Positions 32,427-42,121 of a DNA stretch of 64,000 nt are shown here, piece by piece (within the stretch, counting starts at the first letter, position 1; each line of letters begins with the position of its first letter). The notes below the pieces were generated by a model that saw only the letters and a list, made by a program, of their open reading frames with translations, made no database searches and had not been told where the DNA came from. This stretch comes from Nitrospirota bacterium. GTDB taxonomy: Bacteria; Nitrospirota; Leptospirillia; Leptospirillales; Leptospirillaceae. The position numbers and the translations under genes were made by a program. The stretch is from assembly GCA_021801345.1 (NCBI GenBank), contig JAJYYA010000003.1, positions 1 through 64,000 of the forward strand, given 5' to 3'.

Positions 32427-32888
32427 ATGGGCAAGACGAACGTTATCCTTAAGCAGCACATTGAGAATCTCGGCGATGCCGGCGATCTCGTCTCCGTTTC
32501 CGCCGGTTACGCCCGCAATTTTCTTTTACCGAAGAACCTTTGCATTCCTGCAGGCAAAGCGGAACTTGCCGCCCTTGAAGTTCATAAGGAAAAGCTTCGC
32601 AAGGCCGCAGAGAAAGAAAAGGAGAGTCTTCAGATCAAGGCCGGAAAAATTTCCGATCTTCTTCTTCCTGTGACAGTCAAGGTCGGGCAAAACGGAAAGA
32701 TCTTTGGATCCGTAACTTCGATGCATTTGGTCGACCTTCTCCTCACCCACGATATTGTTCTCGACAAGAAGCAGATTCATATTGAAGCGCCTCTTCGAGA
32801 GACCGGCGAGTACTCTCTTCCTGTCAATTTAGGTCATGGCGTCCATGCGACCCTTCGGATTCAGATCCTTCCGGAAGTCGTTCAATAA
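32427..32888 (+). CDS. rplI: 50S ribosomal protein L9
   Basis: L9 binds 23S rRNA and its long connecting helix spaces two domains. The N-terminal domain VILKQHIENLGDAGDLVSVSAGYARNFLLPK is diagnostic, followed by the Lys/Glu-rich helix and a C-terminal domain ending ATLRIQILPEVVQ. It is 153 residues. L9 usually sits with rpsF and rpsR; here it stands directly upstream of rpmH, in the place where dnaA is found in many genomes. The strong promoter upstream suggests high expression. Confidence 0.96.
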   Translation: MGKTNVILKQHIENLGDAGDLVSVSAGYARNFLLPKNLCIPAGKAELAALEVHKEKLRKAAEKEKESLQIKAGKISDLLLPVTVKVGQNGKIFGSVTSMHLVDLLLTHDIVLDKKQIHIEAPLRETGEYSLPVNLGHGVHATLRIQILPEVVQ

Positions 32889-32915
32889 CCGTATTATTTT
32901 GAAAAGGAGTTTTTG

Positions 32916-33050
32916 ATGTCATTGACATTTAACCCCAGCAACCTTCGCCGGGCCAGAACTCATGGCTTTAGGAAGCGTATGTCGACCGCTGCCGGACGCA
33001 AGGTTCTTAAAAAACGCCGCGCAAAAGGTCGCTACAAGCTTTCTGTCTGA
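32916..33050 (+). CDS. rpmH: 50S ribosomal protein L34
   Basis: A 44-residue basic protein starting [20 protein letters not shown] and ending AKGRYKLSV, a clear L34 despite being very short. AAAAGGAG lies six to seven bases before ATG 32916. The first residues MSLTFNPSN vary from the common MKRTFQPSN. It lies between rplI and rnpA, as expected for the classical rpmH-rnpA-yidD-yidC order. Confidence 0.97.
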   Translation: MSLTFNPSNLRRARTHGFRKRMSTAAGRKVLKKRRAKGRYKLSV

Positions 33051-33061
33051 AATTTTTTCGC

Positions 33062-33385
33062 TTGAAACCGGTCCCTCTTACGCGCGGAGAGATCCAGCGC
33101 ATTATTGAAACTCCCGGTATAAAGGTCGTCTCTTCGTCCTTTGTTCTCCTCTGCCAATTATCAAGCGAAATTCGCCTGAGCGTTCTTGTCGGGAAAAAAA
33201 TTGGAAAAGCCGTCTCTCGTAACCGGGTTCGAAGGAGACTGAAGGAAGCGTATCGCCTGACTTCTGGGTTTCCTTCAGGGCACTATATCATTATGGGTCG
33301 AAACCCGGCCCTTTCCTCTTCCTTTGACCAGCTTCTTGAGCAAATGGTCCAGGCCAGGAGAACGCTCGCTAGACTGAAGGCATGA
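33062..33385 (+). CDS. rnpA: Ribonuclease P protein component
   Basis: The protein cofactor of RNase P, which trims tRNA 5' leaders. The RNA-binding signature [14 protein letters not shown] and the preceding [11 protein letters not shown] are present. It is 107 residues. It starts at TTG 33062, eleven bases after the rpmH stop. No good Shine-Dalgarno sequence is visible, so translation may be coupled to rpmH. Its end overlaps yidD by four bases. Confidence 0.94.
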   Translation: MKPVPLTRGEIQRIIETPGIKVVSSSFVLLCQLSSEIRLSVLVGKKIGKAVSRNRVRRRLKEAYRLTSGFPSGHYIIMGRNPALSSSFDQLLEQMVQARRTLARLKA

Positions 33386-33582
33386 CGATGCAGGGTCTGA
33401 TATCACTTTATCAACGATATGTCTCTCCCTTCCTGCCACAATCCTGCCGATTCTATCCCTCCTGCTCTGAGTATGCCCGTTTGTCTTTTCAACGCTATCC
33501 TTTTTTCAGGGCTTTACTGAAATCCGTGTACCGGGTTTTTCGGTGCCACCCTTTTCATCCTGGCGGTATCGATTTTCCCTGA
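33382..33582 (+). CDS. yidD: Membrane protein insertion efficiency factor YidD
   Basis: A 66-residue protein with the YidD signature [27 protein letters not shown] followed by [12 protein letters not shown]. It assists insertion of membrane proteins with YidC at the inner membrane. It is coupled to rnpA through ATGA and lies 40 bases before yidC, the conserved order. Confidence 0.95.
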   Translation: MTMQGLISLYQRYVSPFLPQSCRFYPSCSEYARLSFQRYPFFRALLKSVYRVFRCHPFHPGGIDFP

Positions 33583-33622
33583 AGACCCTTTTTCGATTTC
33601 CCTTTTTGGAAAGTGATTTTCA

Positions 33623-35182
33623 ATGTTTAAAAAAATGCTTCCTCTTGTCGCCATCGTCCTTGGCTTTAATTTTCTTCTTTACTATTACTTTTCTACCCAT
33701 AACCCTTCTTCCGCTCCCGCACCTGCCCCTGCCGGAAAGGGGATTATCTCTTCGAATCTTATCTCTGTCCCTATGATCAACGATATGGAGTCTTCCCTTG
33801 TATCTTTTTCGAACAAGGACATTCGGCTTACATTTTCCCGTGTCTCGGGGACAATGACCGGGTGGAAACTGTTGTCCTACTTCACCGCCGATAAAAAAGC
33901 CAATATCGATCTTTTGACATCAAAGCCTGGATTTATGGGGGGAGGTCTTGTCGTTCGGGACAAGTCTGGCTTTCTTCCGCTGACTCTCGAGCGCTTTGAC
34001 TTTAACGGCTCACCCATTTCCAGTTCCGATATTTCCTCCTCACAAGAATCATTGCTTAAAATCCATTACTTATTTAACAATCATCCCGTCACACTTTCGT
34101 ACACCCTTCCCCCTTCGGGCTATCGCGTCGGGATTACGATCGACAACCCTGACCACCTTTCACTCGTCTTTCTTCCCGGACTTAATTTTGGCATGTCTGA
34201 TGAAGCCCAATTTATTGGTACAGAATTCCAGGGTCCCATTTATGGATCCCCTGATGGCAAAATGAACGAGTTCAAGAAGGATATCTCGGAGGTTTTTCCG
34301 CCAGCTTCCTTATCCTGGGTCGGTAATGAGACCAAATATTTTATCGGGTATATTTCTCTTAAAAACTTATCGGCTTCCACTGAAATCATCAAGGATAAAA
34401 CGAATTCTTTTATTCGTCTTTCCACCGACTCTGTTCGTTCCTCTTTCTTCATTACCGGTGAACCCAAACGCTACTCTCTTCTCAAATCGGCAGAACCTGG
34501 ACTTCTCGATACGGTAGACTTTGGCTGGTTTCTTTTTGGACGGATTACCCTTGTAAGTTTTCTGGCCAAGTTCCTCTTCCTTTTTCTTTCCTCTCTTTAC
34601 GCCCACATGGCAAACTACGGGTTTGCGATTATCTTTGTGACCCTTTTAATCAAAATTCTTTTTTCACCCTTGGCCTATATGTCTTTTCGTTCGATGAACC
34701 AGATGCAACAGCTTCAACCTGAGATCAAAAAACTGCAGGCCAAGTTCAAAGACGATAAAGCACAACTCAATGCCGCAATGATGGAGCTTTATAAGGAACG
34801 CCGGATCAATCCTCTCGGAGGCTGTCTTCCGGTTCTCGTCCAAATACCTGTTTTTGTGGCTCTCTACAACATTCTTAACAATACCGTCGAACTTCGTCAG
34901 GCTCCATTTCTTTTCTGGATTCACGATCTTTCGCTTAAGGATCCCTACTATATCTTCCCCATCATTATGGGGATTACGATGGTAATTCAGACGAAGCTGA
35001 CACCCTCGACACCCGACCCCATGCAACGGCGCATAATGCTTTTTCTTCCCGTTGTCATGACCTTTTTCTTTCTAAACTTTCCCTCCGGTCTCGTTCTTTA
35101 CTGGATCGTCAACAACCTTCTTACTATTGGCCAGCAATATGTTCTTATGCGCTATGTTTTCAAGACGATCCCTGCCAAATAG
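33623..35182 (+). CDS. yidC: Membrane protein insertase YidC
   Basis: A 519-residue insertase. An N-terminal anchor (PLVAIVLGFNFLLYYYF) is followed by a large periplasmic beta-rich domain typical of Gram-negative YidC. The conserved insertase core spans roughly residues 310-515: YGFAIIFVTLLIKILFSPLAY, a coiled hairpin QQLQPEIKKLQAKF, NPLGGCLPVLVQIPVFVALYNIL and the final helices FFFLNFPSGLVLYWIVNNLL. It follows yidD. A jag gene, often next, is absent. Confidence 0.96.
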   Translation: MFKKMLPLVAIVLGFNFLLYYYFSTHNPSSAPAPAPAGKGIISSNLISVPMINDMESSLVSFSNKDIRLTFSRVSGTMTGWKLLSYFTADKKANIDLLTSKPGFMGGGLVVRDKSGFLPLTLERFDFNGSPISSSDISSSQESLLKIHYLFNNHPVTLSYTLPPSGYRVGITIDNPDHLSLVFLPGLNFGMSDEAQFIGTEFQGPIYGSPDGKMNEFKKDISEVFPPASLSWVGNETKYFIGYISLKNLSASTEIIKDKTNSFIRLSTDSVRSSFFITGEPKRYSLLKSAEPGLLDTVDFGWFLFGRITLVSFLAKFLFLFLSSLYAHMANYGFAIIFVTLLIKILFSPLAYMSFRSMNQMQQLQPEIKKLQAKFKDDKAQLNAAMMELYKERRINPLGGCLPVLVQIPVFVALYNILNNTVELRQAPFLFWIHDLSLKDPYYIFPIIMGITMVIQTKLTPSTPDPMQRRIMLFLPVVMTFFFLNFPSGLVLYWIVNNLLTIGQQYVLMRYVFKTIPAK

Positions 35183-35206
35183 CGCTTACCTTGTGCATGC
35201 GTGACC

Positions 35207-36532
35207 ATGGATCCGATCGTGGCTCCTGTCACTGTCCTGATCCCCCAACCCGTGGGTATACTCAGGATCTCCGGAGAAAAGGTTTGGCCTTTTCTTGCCC
35301 CCTTTTTTCCCGGAGTCGACTCTCCACCACCCGCGAGAACGGCAACACTTCTTTCCTTTTCGGTTAACGGCCATTGTGTTGATCAGGTTCTCCTTTTGTA
35401 TTTTCCCTCTCCTCATTCCCTGACCGGGGAAGATGTCGTCGAAATCCATGCCCATGGCAATCCTCACAACGTGCGGTTTCTTCTCTCTCAGATTCAGAGT
35501 CGTGGTATTCGCCTAGCCAATCCAGGCGAGTTTTCTCTTCGGGCCTATAAAAACAAAAAGTTGTCTCTTCTTAAAGCCGAATCTCTTCACAGGATGATTT
35601 CTGCCCCCACGTACTCCGAATTTTTGGCAGCGCACACGTCTTTTTCTAATCCCAAGACTCATCCTCTTTTTGAGATAAAATCTCTTTTCCTAGAGACTCT
35701 TGCTCGTCTTTACTCCTTTTTGGACCACCCGGAAGAGCTTGACATGCCGTCCTATGACGCGACAAAGGAGGCTCTTATTTTCGCGATTACCTCCTTACTT
35801 TCCAAGTCATCGACACAACTCTCCCGTTTCAAAAAATCCCGTCGTTTCTTTCCGGCTTACTCCATTCTCCTGGCCGGAGCCCCCAACTCCGGGAAGTCTT
35901 CTTTATTTAATCGTCTTCTTCGGGAAAACAAAGCGATCGTCTCCTCTCTTCCAGGAACGACACGGGATCTTCTCGAAGGAAGGATTTCTTGCCCGTTTGG
36001 AGACATTATCCTTCTCGATTCGGCAGGATTTAGAGCTTCGAACGATCTTATTGAGGGGATGGGTATTGCCAAGGCTCGACAGACGATTTCTCGCGTAGAC
36101 CTTCTTCTTTGGATCGCTTCACCGGATCATCCTAATGCGTTTCCGCTGAAGACACGGACACCGACTCTCACTGTCTGGAACAAAGCGGATCTTTCTCCTG
36201 CTCCTTCCTCCCTGAAGCCTGACTTTTCCGTGTCAGCCCGAACTCGCAGGGGCCTCTCTTCCTTGATAACTTCTCTTCTTGCTCGCGCGGAAATATTTTA
36301 CTCTCACTCGGCCGGTTCTGATCCTTTGCTCGACTCTTCTCGTCAAGCCTCTTCCCTTTCCGGATTTTCCAAGGCTCTTTCTAAGGCGCTTTTTTTTCTT
36401 TCTGCTGGCTCTTTTGATTTGGCTCTTTCCTCCCTTGAAGAGGCACGTCTTATGTTGGAAGATGGAATGGGAATGATTCCTTCGGAAGAAATTTATGACC
36501 GTGTTTTCACGCTGTTTTGTTTAGGAAAATGA
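35207..36532 (+). CDS. mnmE: tRNA modification GTPase MnmE
   Basis: Works with MnmG to install the cmnm5 group on wobble uridine 34. The N-terminal folate-binding domain has [36 protein letters not shown]. The G domain has the P-loop [15 protein letters not shown], the switch LPGTTRD, the G3 motif DSAG (DTAG in most homologues) and WNKADL. The C-terminal CLGK motif is the conserved CxGK. ATG 35207 is given; GTG 35201 is in frame two codons earlier. It overlaps mnmG by four bases. Confidence 0.95.
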   Translation: MDPIVAPVTVLIPQPVGILRISGEKVWPFLAPFFPGVDSPPPARTATLLSFSVNGHCVDQVLLLYFPSPHSLTGEDVVEIHAHGNPHNVRFLLSQIQSRGIRLANPGEFSLRAYKNKKLSLLKAESLHRMISAPTYSEFLAAHTSFSNPKTHPLFEIKSLFLETLARLYSFLDHPEELDMPSYDATKEALIFAITSLLSKSSTQLSRFKKSRRFFPAYSILLAGAPNSGKSSLFNRLLRENKAIVSSLPGTTRDLLEGRISCPFGDIILLDSAGFRASNDLIEGMGIAKARQTISRVDLLLWIASPDHPNAFPLKTRTPTLTVWNKADLSPAPSSLKPDFSVSARTRRGLSSLITSLLARAEIFYSHSAGSDPLLDSSRQASSLSGFSKALSKALFFLSAGSFDLALSSLEEARLMLEDGMGMIPSEEIYDRVFTLFCLGK

Positions 36533-38376
36533 CAATGGTCTCTCTTTCTTCTTCTCCTTTTTGGGATGTGGTTGTCGTTGGTGGCGGCCATGCCGGCATC
36601 GAAGCGGCATTTGCCTCTTCACGCATGGGCGCTCGCACTCTACTTCTCACTCTCCATATCGACCTTATTGGCCAGATGTCTTGCAACCCGTCGATTGGCG
36701 GCATTGGAAAAGGCCATATCGTCCGAGAGATCGATGCGATGGGGGGCGCAATGGGACGTCTTGCCGACGCCTCCGCTCTTCAGCTCAAGATGCTTAATAC
36801 TCGTAAAGGGGCGGCTGTCCAGGCGATCCGAGCTCAGTGCGATCGATATCGCTATCGGATGGAAGCGCGCCGTCTTCTCGACTCCCAACCGTCACTTTTT
36901 TTACGTCAAGGCGAGGTCGCCTCAATTTCTGTTGAGGGAGGGATTCTCAAATCTCTTGATCTTTCTGACGGTTCCCGTCATTTTTTTTCCTCTCTCGTTT
37001 TAACCACAGGGACTTTTCTGAATGGTCAACTCCATATCGGGCTTTCCTCAACCTCTGGTGGACGCGGAGGGGAGCGCGCCTCTCTCTCCCTTTCAGAGTT
37101 TCTTTCCCAGGACTGCGGGCTTTCTCTCGGGCGTCTTAAGACTGGCACTCCTCCCCGACTTCTCGGACGTTCACTCGACTTTTCACGCATGGAGATCCAG
37201 CCGGGGGATTCTCCTTCTCCCTTTTTTTCTCAGCTTTCTCCGCCTCTTTCCAATTTATTTTTGGGGACGACCCCTCTTCCCTGCTATCTGACCTCGACTA
37301 CCTCTGAAACCCGCGAAATCATCATGAAAAACCTTGACCGGTCGCCTCTTTATTCAGGGAAGATTCACGGGATCGGTCCTCGCTATTGCCCTTCTATCGA
37401 AGACAAGATTGTCAAATTTCCTGACCGTCTCTCCCACCACATTTTCGTCGAACCGGAAGGGATCGATGTTGACGAATATTATCCCAATGGCATTTCCACA
37501 AGCCTGCCGGTCGATGTTCAGGAAGCTATTCTTTCGACAATTCCAGGTCTTGAAAAAGCCGTTATTATGCGTCCCGGCTATGCGGTCGAGTACGACTTTG
37601 TCTTTCCTGATCAGCTTCGCCATACTTTAGCGACAAAGACCGTTTCGAACCTTTTTCTCGCCGGTCAGATCAACGGCACCACCGGGTATGAAGAGGCCGC
37701 CGGTCAAGGTCTTGTCGCCGGAATTAATGCCGCCCTCTCCTCCCAGGGGTCAGGGTCATGGGTTCCCGATCGACAGAGCTCTTATCTTGGGGTCATGGTC
37801 GACGATCTCGTGACGCACAGCGTCGACGAACCCTACAGGATGTTTACAAGTCGTGCCGAGAACCGCCTCTATATCCGAAACGACAATGCCGTCGAACGCC
37901 TTTCTTCACAAGCATTGGCCCTCGGCCTTCTTACCTTCGAACAGGTCCAATATATCTCCTCCCGATTCGATTTTTTTGAAAAGACCCGAAAGATTCTTCA
38001 TTCAACCCGGCGTTCAGGAAAGTCCCTTTTAGCCCTTCTTCGTTCCCCGGACATCTCTCTTTCTTCTCTTCTCGTCGAACTGGGATTTGAGCTTTCCTCT
38101 ATCCCTTCGCTTTGGGTTGATGCCCTTGAGCAGGAGATAAAGTACGAAGGCTATGTGCAGATCTCTTCGGATCGCTGGAACCGAATGGAGGATCTTCCTA
38201 TCCCCCCCAACTTCCTTGACAGGGATTTTCCCGGACTTTCCCTCGAGGTTCGCTCTCGGCTTAAAAAATCACGTCCATCAACCCTTAGAGAGGCCCGTTC
38301 CCTTCGTGGGATGACACCGGGAGCGATCGATCTTCTCAGGATCTATCTTAAAAAGGATCACACCTCCCTTCCATGA
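36529..38376 (+). CDS. mnmG: tRNA uridine 5-carboxymethylaminomethyl modification enzyme MnmG
   Basis: An FAD- and NADH-dependent partner of MnmE in U34 modification. The FAD motif [21 protein letters not shown], the segment [24 protein letters not shown] and [14 protein letters not shown] are diagnostic. [27 protein letters not shown] and the C-terminal helical domain follow. It is 615 residues. ATG 36529 overlaps the mnmE stop (ATGA), and AGGA lies just upstream. Confidence 0.97.
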   Translation: MTMVSLSSSPFWDVVVVGGGHAGIEAAFASSRMGARTLLLTLHIDLIGQMSCNPSIGGIGKGHIVREIDAMGGAMGRLADASALQLKMLNTRKGAAVQAIRAQCDRYRYRMEARRLLDSQPSLFLRQGEVASISVEGGILKSLDLSDGSRHFFSSLVLTTGTFLNGQLHIGLSSTSGGRGGERASLSLSEFLSQDCGLSLGRLKTGTPPRLLGRSLDFSRMEIQPGDSPSPFFSQLSPPLSNLFLGTTPLPCYLTSTTSETREIIMKNLDRSPLYSGKIHGIGPRYCPSIEDKIVKFPDRLSHHIFVEPEGIDVDEYYPNGISTSLPVDVQEAILSTIPGLEKAVIMRPGYAVEYDFVFPDQLRHTLATKTVSNLFLAGQINGTTGYEEAAGQGLVAGINAALSSQGSGSWVPDRQSSYLGVMVDDLVTHSVDEPYRMFTSRAENRLYIRNDNAVERLSSQALALGLLTFEQVQYISSRFDFFEKTRKILHSTRRSGKSLLALLRSPDISLSSLLVELGFELSSIPSLWVDALEQEIKYEGYVQISSDRWNRMEDLPIPPNFLDRDFPGLSLEVRSRLKKSRPSTLREARSLRGMTPGAIDLLRIYLKKDHTSLP

Positions 38377-38978
38377 CACCATTTCTGTCTTGCACACTCT
38401 CTCCGACACTCTCCACAGTCACCTATACATCTTTAATGCGCTACGTAGAGATGCTTCAGGAATGGAACCCCCGAATTCGATTGACTGGCTTTCGATCCGA
38501 AGAAGAGATCTGCCGCCATCTTCTTCTTGAACCAATTCTTGCGTATCATTACTTGCAAAACCGACTTCCTGATTCCCTCCAAAGAGTCGACTTTGGCTCG
38601 GGGAACGGCTCCCCAGGATTGATTCTGGCACTTCTTGACTCCAATCATCACTATATTCTTGTTGAGAGAAGCGGTAAGAAAAGGGCCTTCCTCGATTATG
38701 CCGCCCGACATCTCAACCTTACCAACGTCAGCATTCTTCCCGCCTTTGACAGACCCCTTTTATTCCCGATCGTTTTCATGAAAGCTATCACAATAAAAGA
38801 TTTTCTTTCTGATCCAATGGTAAAAAAATTTTCTATCACCTCCTGTTTTTTCGTTCGTTTTGGAGAAGACTCCTGTCAATCTTGCTATTCTCTCTGCTCC
38901 TGTGTCATAAATGGAGGGATTTCTCAGTGGACCCAGACCGCCTTATTCTCTCTCTCCCTTAACGCTTTCAGGGGATGA
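38373..38978 (+). CDS. rsmG: 16S rRNA (guanine-527-N7)-methyltransferase
   Basis: Methylates G527 of 16S rRNA. The SAM loop reads [17 protein letters not shown] and is followed by [21 protein letters not shown], as in RsmG. The early segment [22 protein letters not shown] also fits. After about residue 125 the sequence drifts from the family (four cysteines in [12 protein letters not shown]) and the usual RA motif is not evident, so the C-terminal half is unusual. It overlaps mnmG by four bases in the conserved mnmE-mnmG-rsmG-parA order. Confidence 0.85.
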   Translation: MTPFLSCTLSPTLSTVTYTSLMRYVEMLQEWNPRIRLTGFRSEEEICRHLLLEPILAYHYLQNRLPDSLQRVDFGSGNGSPGLILALLDSNHHYILVERSGKKRAFLDYAARHLNLTNVSILPAFDRPLLFPIVFMKAITIKDFLSDPMVKKFSITSCFFVRFGEDSCQSCYSLCSCVINGGISQWTQTALFSLSLNAFRG

Positions 38979-38987
38979 TCTTACAAA

Positions 38988-39003
38988 TGTTCCACGTGGA
39001 ACA
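38988..39003. promoter_or_regulatory. parS: parS centromere site
   Basis: A perfect 16-base palindrome, tgttccacgtggaaca, lies between rsmG and parA. It differs from the common consensus TGTTTCACGTGAAACA only at the two symmetric positions and is the expected loading site for ParB. Confidence 0.93.
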
Positions 39004-39022
39004 TTTTCAAAGGAGTGACCCA

Positions 39023-39793
39023 ATGGCGCACGTTGTAGCGATCGCGAATCAAAAAGGAGGAGTGGGAAAGACGACGACAACAATCAATCTTGCCGCCTCT
39101 CTGGCGGTCGAAGAAAAAAAAGTGCTCGTCATCGACCTTGACCCCCAGTCCAACACATCAAGCGGATTTGGAATCTCTGCCGGAATCCCCCCCCTCTCTT
39201 CTTACGAGCTCCTTTCGGGCTCGAAGACGATCGAAGCTCTGTCTCGAAAGACAGACCTTCCCTTCCTTGATGTTATCCCATGCTCGGTAGCAATGGCCGG
39301 ATTCGAACCGGAAGTGGCAAGTGCCGATCCAAATGACAGGGCGAAAATACTTAAAAGCAGCTTAACTCCAGGGGATCTTAAAAAGTACGATTATGTTCTT
39401 CTCGACTGCCCCCCGTCTCTTGGATTTATTACACTCAATGCGCTCGTTGCGGCAGATTCCGTCCTTATTCCTGTTCAATGCGAATTCTTTGCCCTGGAAG
39501 GACTCGGGCAACTGATAAAAACAATGGAGAGGGTCCGTCAAAAGTGGAATCCAGATCTTAAAATTGAAGGAATTCTGCCCACAATGTACGATAAAAGAAA
39601 CAAGCTTTCGACCTCTGTCCTTGAGGAGCTCAAAAAACACTTTCATAAAGAGGTTTTTTCAAGCATTATCCCAAGAAACGTCACATTGGGGGAGGCCCCC
39701 AGCCATGGGAAACCCGCCGTTCTCTACGATGTGATGTCAAAAGGCGCTCAGTCTTACATGAGCCTAGCTAAGGAGATACTGGCCTATGGCTAA
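39023..39793 (+). CDS. parA: Chromosome partitioning ATPase ParA (Soj)
   Basis: A deviant Walker A ATPase that drives origin segregation with ParB. IANQKGGVGKTTTTINLAASLA is the deviant P-loop, followed by VLVIDLDPQSNTSSGFG, YDYVLLDCPPSLGFITLNAL and PVQCEFFALEGLGQL. It is 256 residues. ATG 39023 is preferred because AAAGGAG precedes it. An ATG at 38975 would translate through parS. It overlaps parB by eight bases. Confidence 0.96.
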   Translation: MAHVVAIANQKGGVGKTTTTINLAASLAVEEKKVLVIDLDPQSNTSSGFGISAGIPPLSSYELLSGSKTIEALSRKTDLPFLDVIPCSVAMAGFEPEVASADPNDRAKILKSSLTPGDLKKYDYVLLDCPPSLGFITLNALVAADSVLIPVQCEFFALEGLGQLIKTMERVRQKWNPDLKIEGILPTMYDKRNKLSTSVLEELKKHFHKEVFSSIIPRNVTLGEAPSHGKPAVLYDVMSKGAQSYMSLAKEILAYG

Positions 39794-40655
39794 GATCAGC
39801 CTGGGACGAGGCTTCGAATCCCTCTACGGAAACGACGAACCTGGGGGGGGGCCGCCCTCGTCGAAAATTCCCGTGGCAGAGATCAAGCCAAACCCCTTTC
39901 AGCCAAGAAAGACCTTCTCTCCAGAATCCCTCGAAGAACTGACAGAGTCGATCGGTCGGCATGGACTCCTTCATCCCGTCCTCGTTGTCAAGAGAAACGA
40001 CCAGTTCACGCTCGTCTCGGGAGAAAGACGGCTCAGAGCTGCAGAAAGTTTGGGATGGAAGGAGATTGAAGCGGTCGTTAAGGATTTCACGGACCAGGAA
40101 CTTCTTGAGATTGCACTTGTTGAAAACTTAAAAAGAAGTGACCTCAACCCGCTTGAAATTGCCGAAGGTCTCGAACAGCTCTCCCGGGAATTTGAGTGGA
40201 CCCAGGAAACAATCTCCGAACATCTTGGGATAAAAAGATCTTCCGTTGCAAACTACCTGAGGCTTCTCGACCTTGAACCAGATGTCAAAAAATCTCTACG
40301 GGAAGGGTCTCTGAGCTTTGGTCATGCCAAAGTCCTCTCGGGGCTGGAAGGGAAAGATCAGAGAAAATGGGCAAAAATAATCATTGCCAAGGGTCTCTCG
40401 GTACGGGCATTAGAAGAAAGGCTTGCCAAAAAACCAGCGCTCCCAAAGACAAAAGACAGCTCCGTTGAAAAATGGATCGGGGAAAATTCTCAGGTTCTGA
40501 GTTCGACCCTCCATTGTCAGGCAAAAATTAAAAAACAGAATAAAGGCTGGAAGGTCGAGCTAAGTTTTAATAGAATGGACGAGCTCGAAGAGATGATCAC
40601 GAAACTGTCGGAGAAATCGACACTCCAGGAGGAAGGCTCAAACGATGAAATATAA
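39786..40655 (+). CDS. parB: Chromosome partitioning protein ParB (Spo0J)
   Basis: A parS-binding CTPase clamp. The N-terminal part contains IKPNPFQPRKTF and LVSGERRLRAAESLGW, the latter being the GERRxRA CTP-binding motif. ALVENLKRSDLNPLEIAEGLEQL and the helix-turn-helix WTQETISEHLGIKRSSVANYLRLL follow, and the C-terminal dimerisation domain ends the protein. It is 289 residues. It is co-transcribed with parA upstream and overlaps the bactofilin gene downstream by 11 bases. Confidence 0.96.
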   Translation: MAKISLGRGFESLYGNDEPGGGPPSSKIPVAEIKPNPFQPRKTFSPESLEELTESIGRHGLLHPVLVVKRNDQFTLVSGERRLRAAESLGWKEIEAVVKDFTDQELLEIALVENLKRSDLNPLEIAEGLEQLSREFEWTQETISEHLGIKRSSVANYLRLLDLEPDVKKSLREGSLSFGHAKVLSGLEGKDQRKWAKIIIAKGLSVRALEERLAKKPALPKTKDSSVEKWIGENSQVLSSTLHCQAKIKKQNKGWKVELSFNRMDELEEMITKLSEKSTLQEEGSNDEI

Positions 40656-41034
40656 TGGACAAGAGAACGGAAAAGGCAATATTATTGCCTTTCTGGGAAA
40701 GGAAACACTTTTCAGGGGCTATCTCCAGTTTGAAGGGACGGTCAGGATCGACGGAGTCCTTGAGGGAGAGATCCACTCGGAAAACACACTGATCGTCGGA
40801 GACGGTGCCTCGATTACGGGAACGGTCAATGTGGGACGGATCGTCTGCGGAGGGACTGTCAATGGAAAAATCGTCGCGCAGGAGGCGATTCAATTCGTAA
40901 AACCGTCCAATATCAAGGGAGAGATCAAGACCCCGGTTCTGATGATCGAAGAAGGGGTTATATTCAATGGGCAATGCGAAATGAGTACCGGGATAAAGAA
41001 GGAAAAGACCTCTGAGGGCAATGAGAAAAAGTAA
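40645..41034 (+). CDS. Bactofilin-family cytoskeletal protein
   Basis: A 129-residue protein with the bactofilin (DUF583) beta-helix: FLGKETLFRGYLQFEGTVRIDGVLEGEI, then IVGDGASITGTVNVGRIVCGGTVNGKI repeats. Flanking tails are short and charged. Bactofilins self-assemble into filaments without nucleotide; in other bacteria they organise cell shape, poles or ParABS components. Its overlap with parB here suggests a role linked to chromosome segregation, which is inference. It overlaps mnmA by 14 bases. Confidence 0.92.
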   Translation: MKYNGQENGKGNIIAFLGKETLFRGYLQFEGTVRIDGVLEGEIHSENTLIVGDGASITGTVNVGRIVCGGTVNGKIVAQEAIQFVKPSNIKGEIKTPVLMIEEGVIFNGQCEMSTGIKKEKTSEGNEKK

Positions 41035-42121
41035 AAAAATCATCATTGGAATGAGCGGAGGAGTCGACTCCGCCGTCTCGGCTTGGCTGCTTATGAAAGC
41101 CGGATACGAAGTGACCGGGGTCATCCTGAAACTGTGGGAAAAGACAGACGAAGAGGGAAAAAGCTGGGGAGAACGCACGTGCTGCCATGTTCCGATGGTC
41201 GGATACCTCTGCGATCGTATCCTCGGAATTCCCCACGTCATTGTTGATGCCGAAAAATCATTCAGAAGCGACGTCGTAGAGGAATTTAAAAACGCCTACC
41301 AAAACGGCGAGACACCCAATCCTTGTATTGCCTGCAATGAACATGTGAAACTACCCCTTCTCCGAAAATACGCCCAAGAGTCAGGGATCTCTCTCGTGGC
41401 TACCGGCCACTATACCGCATGGAAACGTTCTCAGGATTTCGAGTGTACAGGACTCTCGATCGCGAAGGATCCCGCGAAGGACCAGTCGTATTTTCTCAGT
41501 CGAACAAAAGGAATCGACAGGGAGAATACACTCTTTCCCATCGGAACAATGACAAAGGCCGAGGTCCGGCTCTTGGCCGAATCCGCAGGATTTCCTGTCG
41601 CCGGTTTGCTGGAAAACCAGGAAGCATGCTTTATCTCGGAGAAAAGGGTCGCAGGCTATTTGGCGCAAAGTGAGACGCAGAAAGGCCAAAGTCCTTGGGC
41701 GGTCAAGACTGTCGATGGAGAGCAGATCGGATCGATTCCCACAGGAGTGGGTCTTACCCGGGGACAAAGACGGGGGCTGGCCGTGTCCGGAGGGAGGAGG
41801 CTCTATGTCCACACTGTGAATATGGAAAAAAAGGAGCTTCTTCTTTCTGAGAAAAAAGAACTTCTTGAGGATACCTTTTGGGTAAAGAATCCCATGGGCC
41901 CCCTTTTCGATTCAAAGAGATCTTATGAAGGGGAGATTCAAGTGAAATTTCGCTCGACGATGTCTCCGGTTTCCTGCCAACCAACATCTAGAGCCCGTTC
42001 AGAATTTCATCTCTCAACCCCAAACGACGGCATTGTCGAAGGTCAGATTGCCGCCTTCTATGATAGAATGAACGTCCTCGTAGGGTCGGGAATCATTACT
42101 CGTAAAGGACGTTCACGCTGA
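41021..42121 (+). CDS. mnmA: tRNA-specific 2-thiouridylase MnmA
   Basis: Transfers sulfur to C2 of wobble uridine in Lys, Glu and Gln tRNAs. The PP-loop IIIGMSGGVDSAVSAWLL, the catalytic NPCIACNEHVK, ATGHYTA, KDQSYFLSRT and the second cysteine in NQEACFIS are present. It is 366 residues. In combination with mnmE and mnmG in the same block, it covers the mnm5s2U wobble modification. Its stop overlaps the next gene through CTGA. Confidence 0.95.
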   Translation: MRKSKKIIIGMSGGVDSAVSAWLLMKAGYEVTGVILKLWEKTDEEGKSWGERTCCHVPMVGYLCDRILGIPHVIVDAEKSFRSDVVEEFKNAYQNGETPNPCIACNEHVKLPLLRKYAQESGISLVATGHYTAWKRSQDFECTGLSIAKDPAKDQSYFLSRTKGIDRENTLFPIGTMTKAEVRLLAESAGFPVAGLLENQEACFISEKRVAGYLAQSETQKGQSPWAVKTVDGEQIGSIPTGVGLTRGQRRGLAVSGGRRLYVHTVNMEKKELLLSEKKELLEDTFWVKNPMGPLFDSKRSYEGEIQVKFRSTMSPVSCQPTSRARSEFHLSTPNDGIVEGQIAAFYDRMNVLVGSGIITRKGRSR

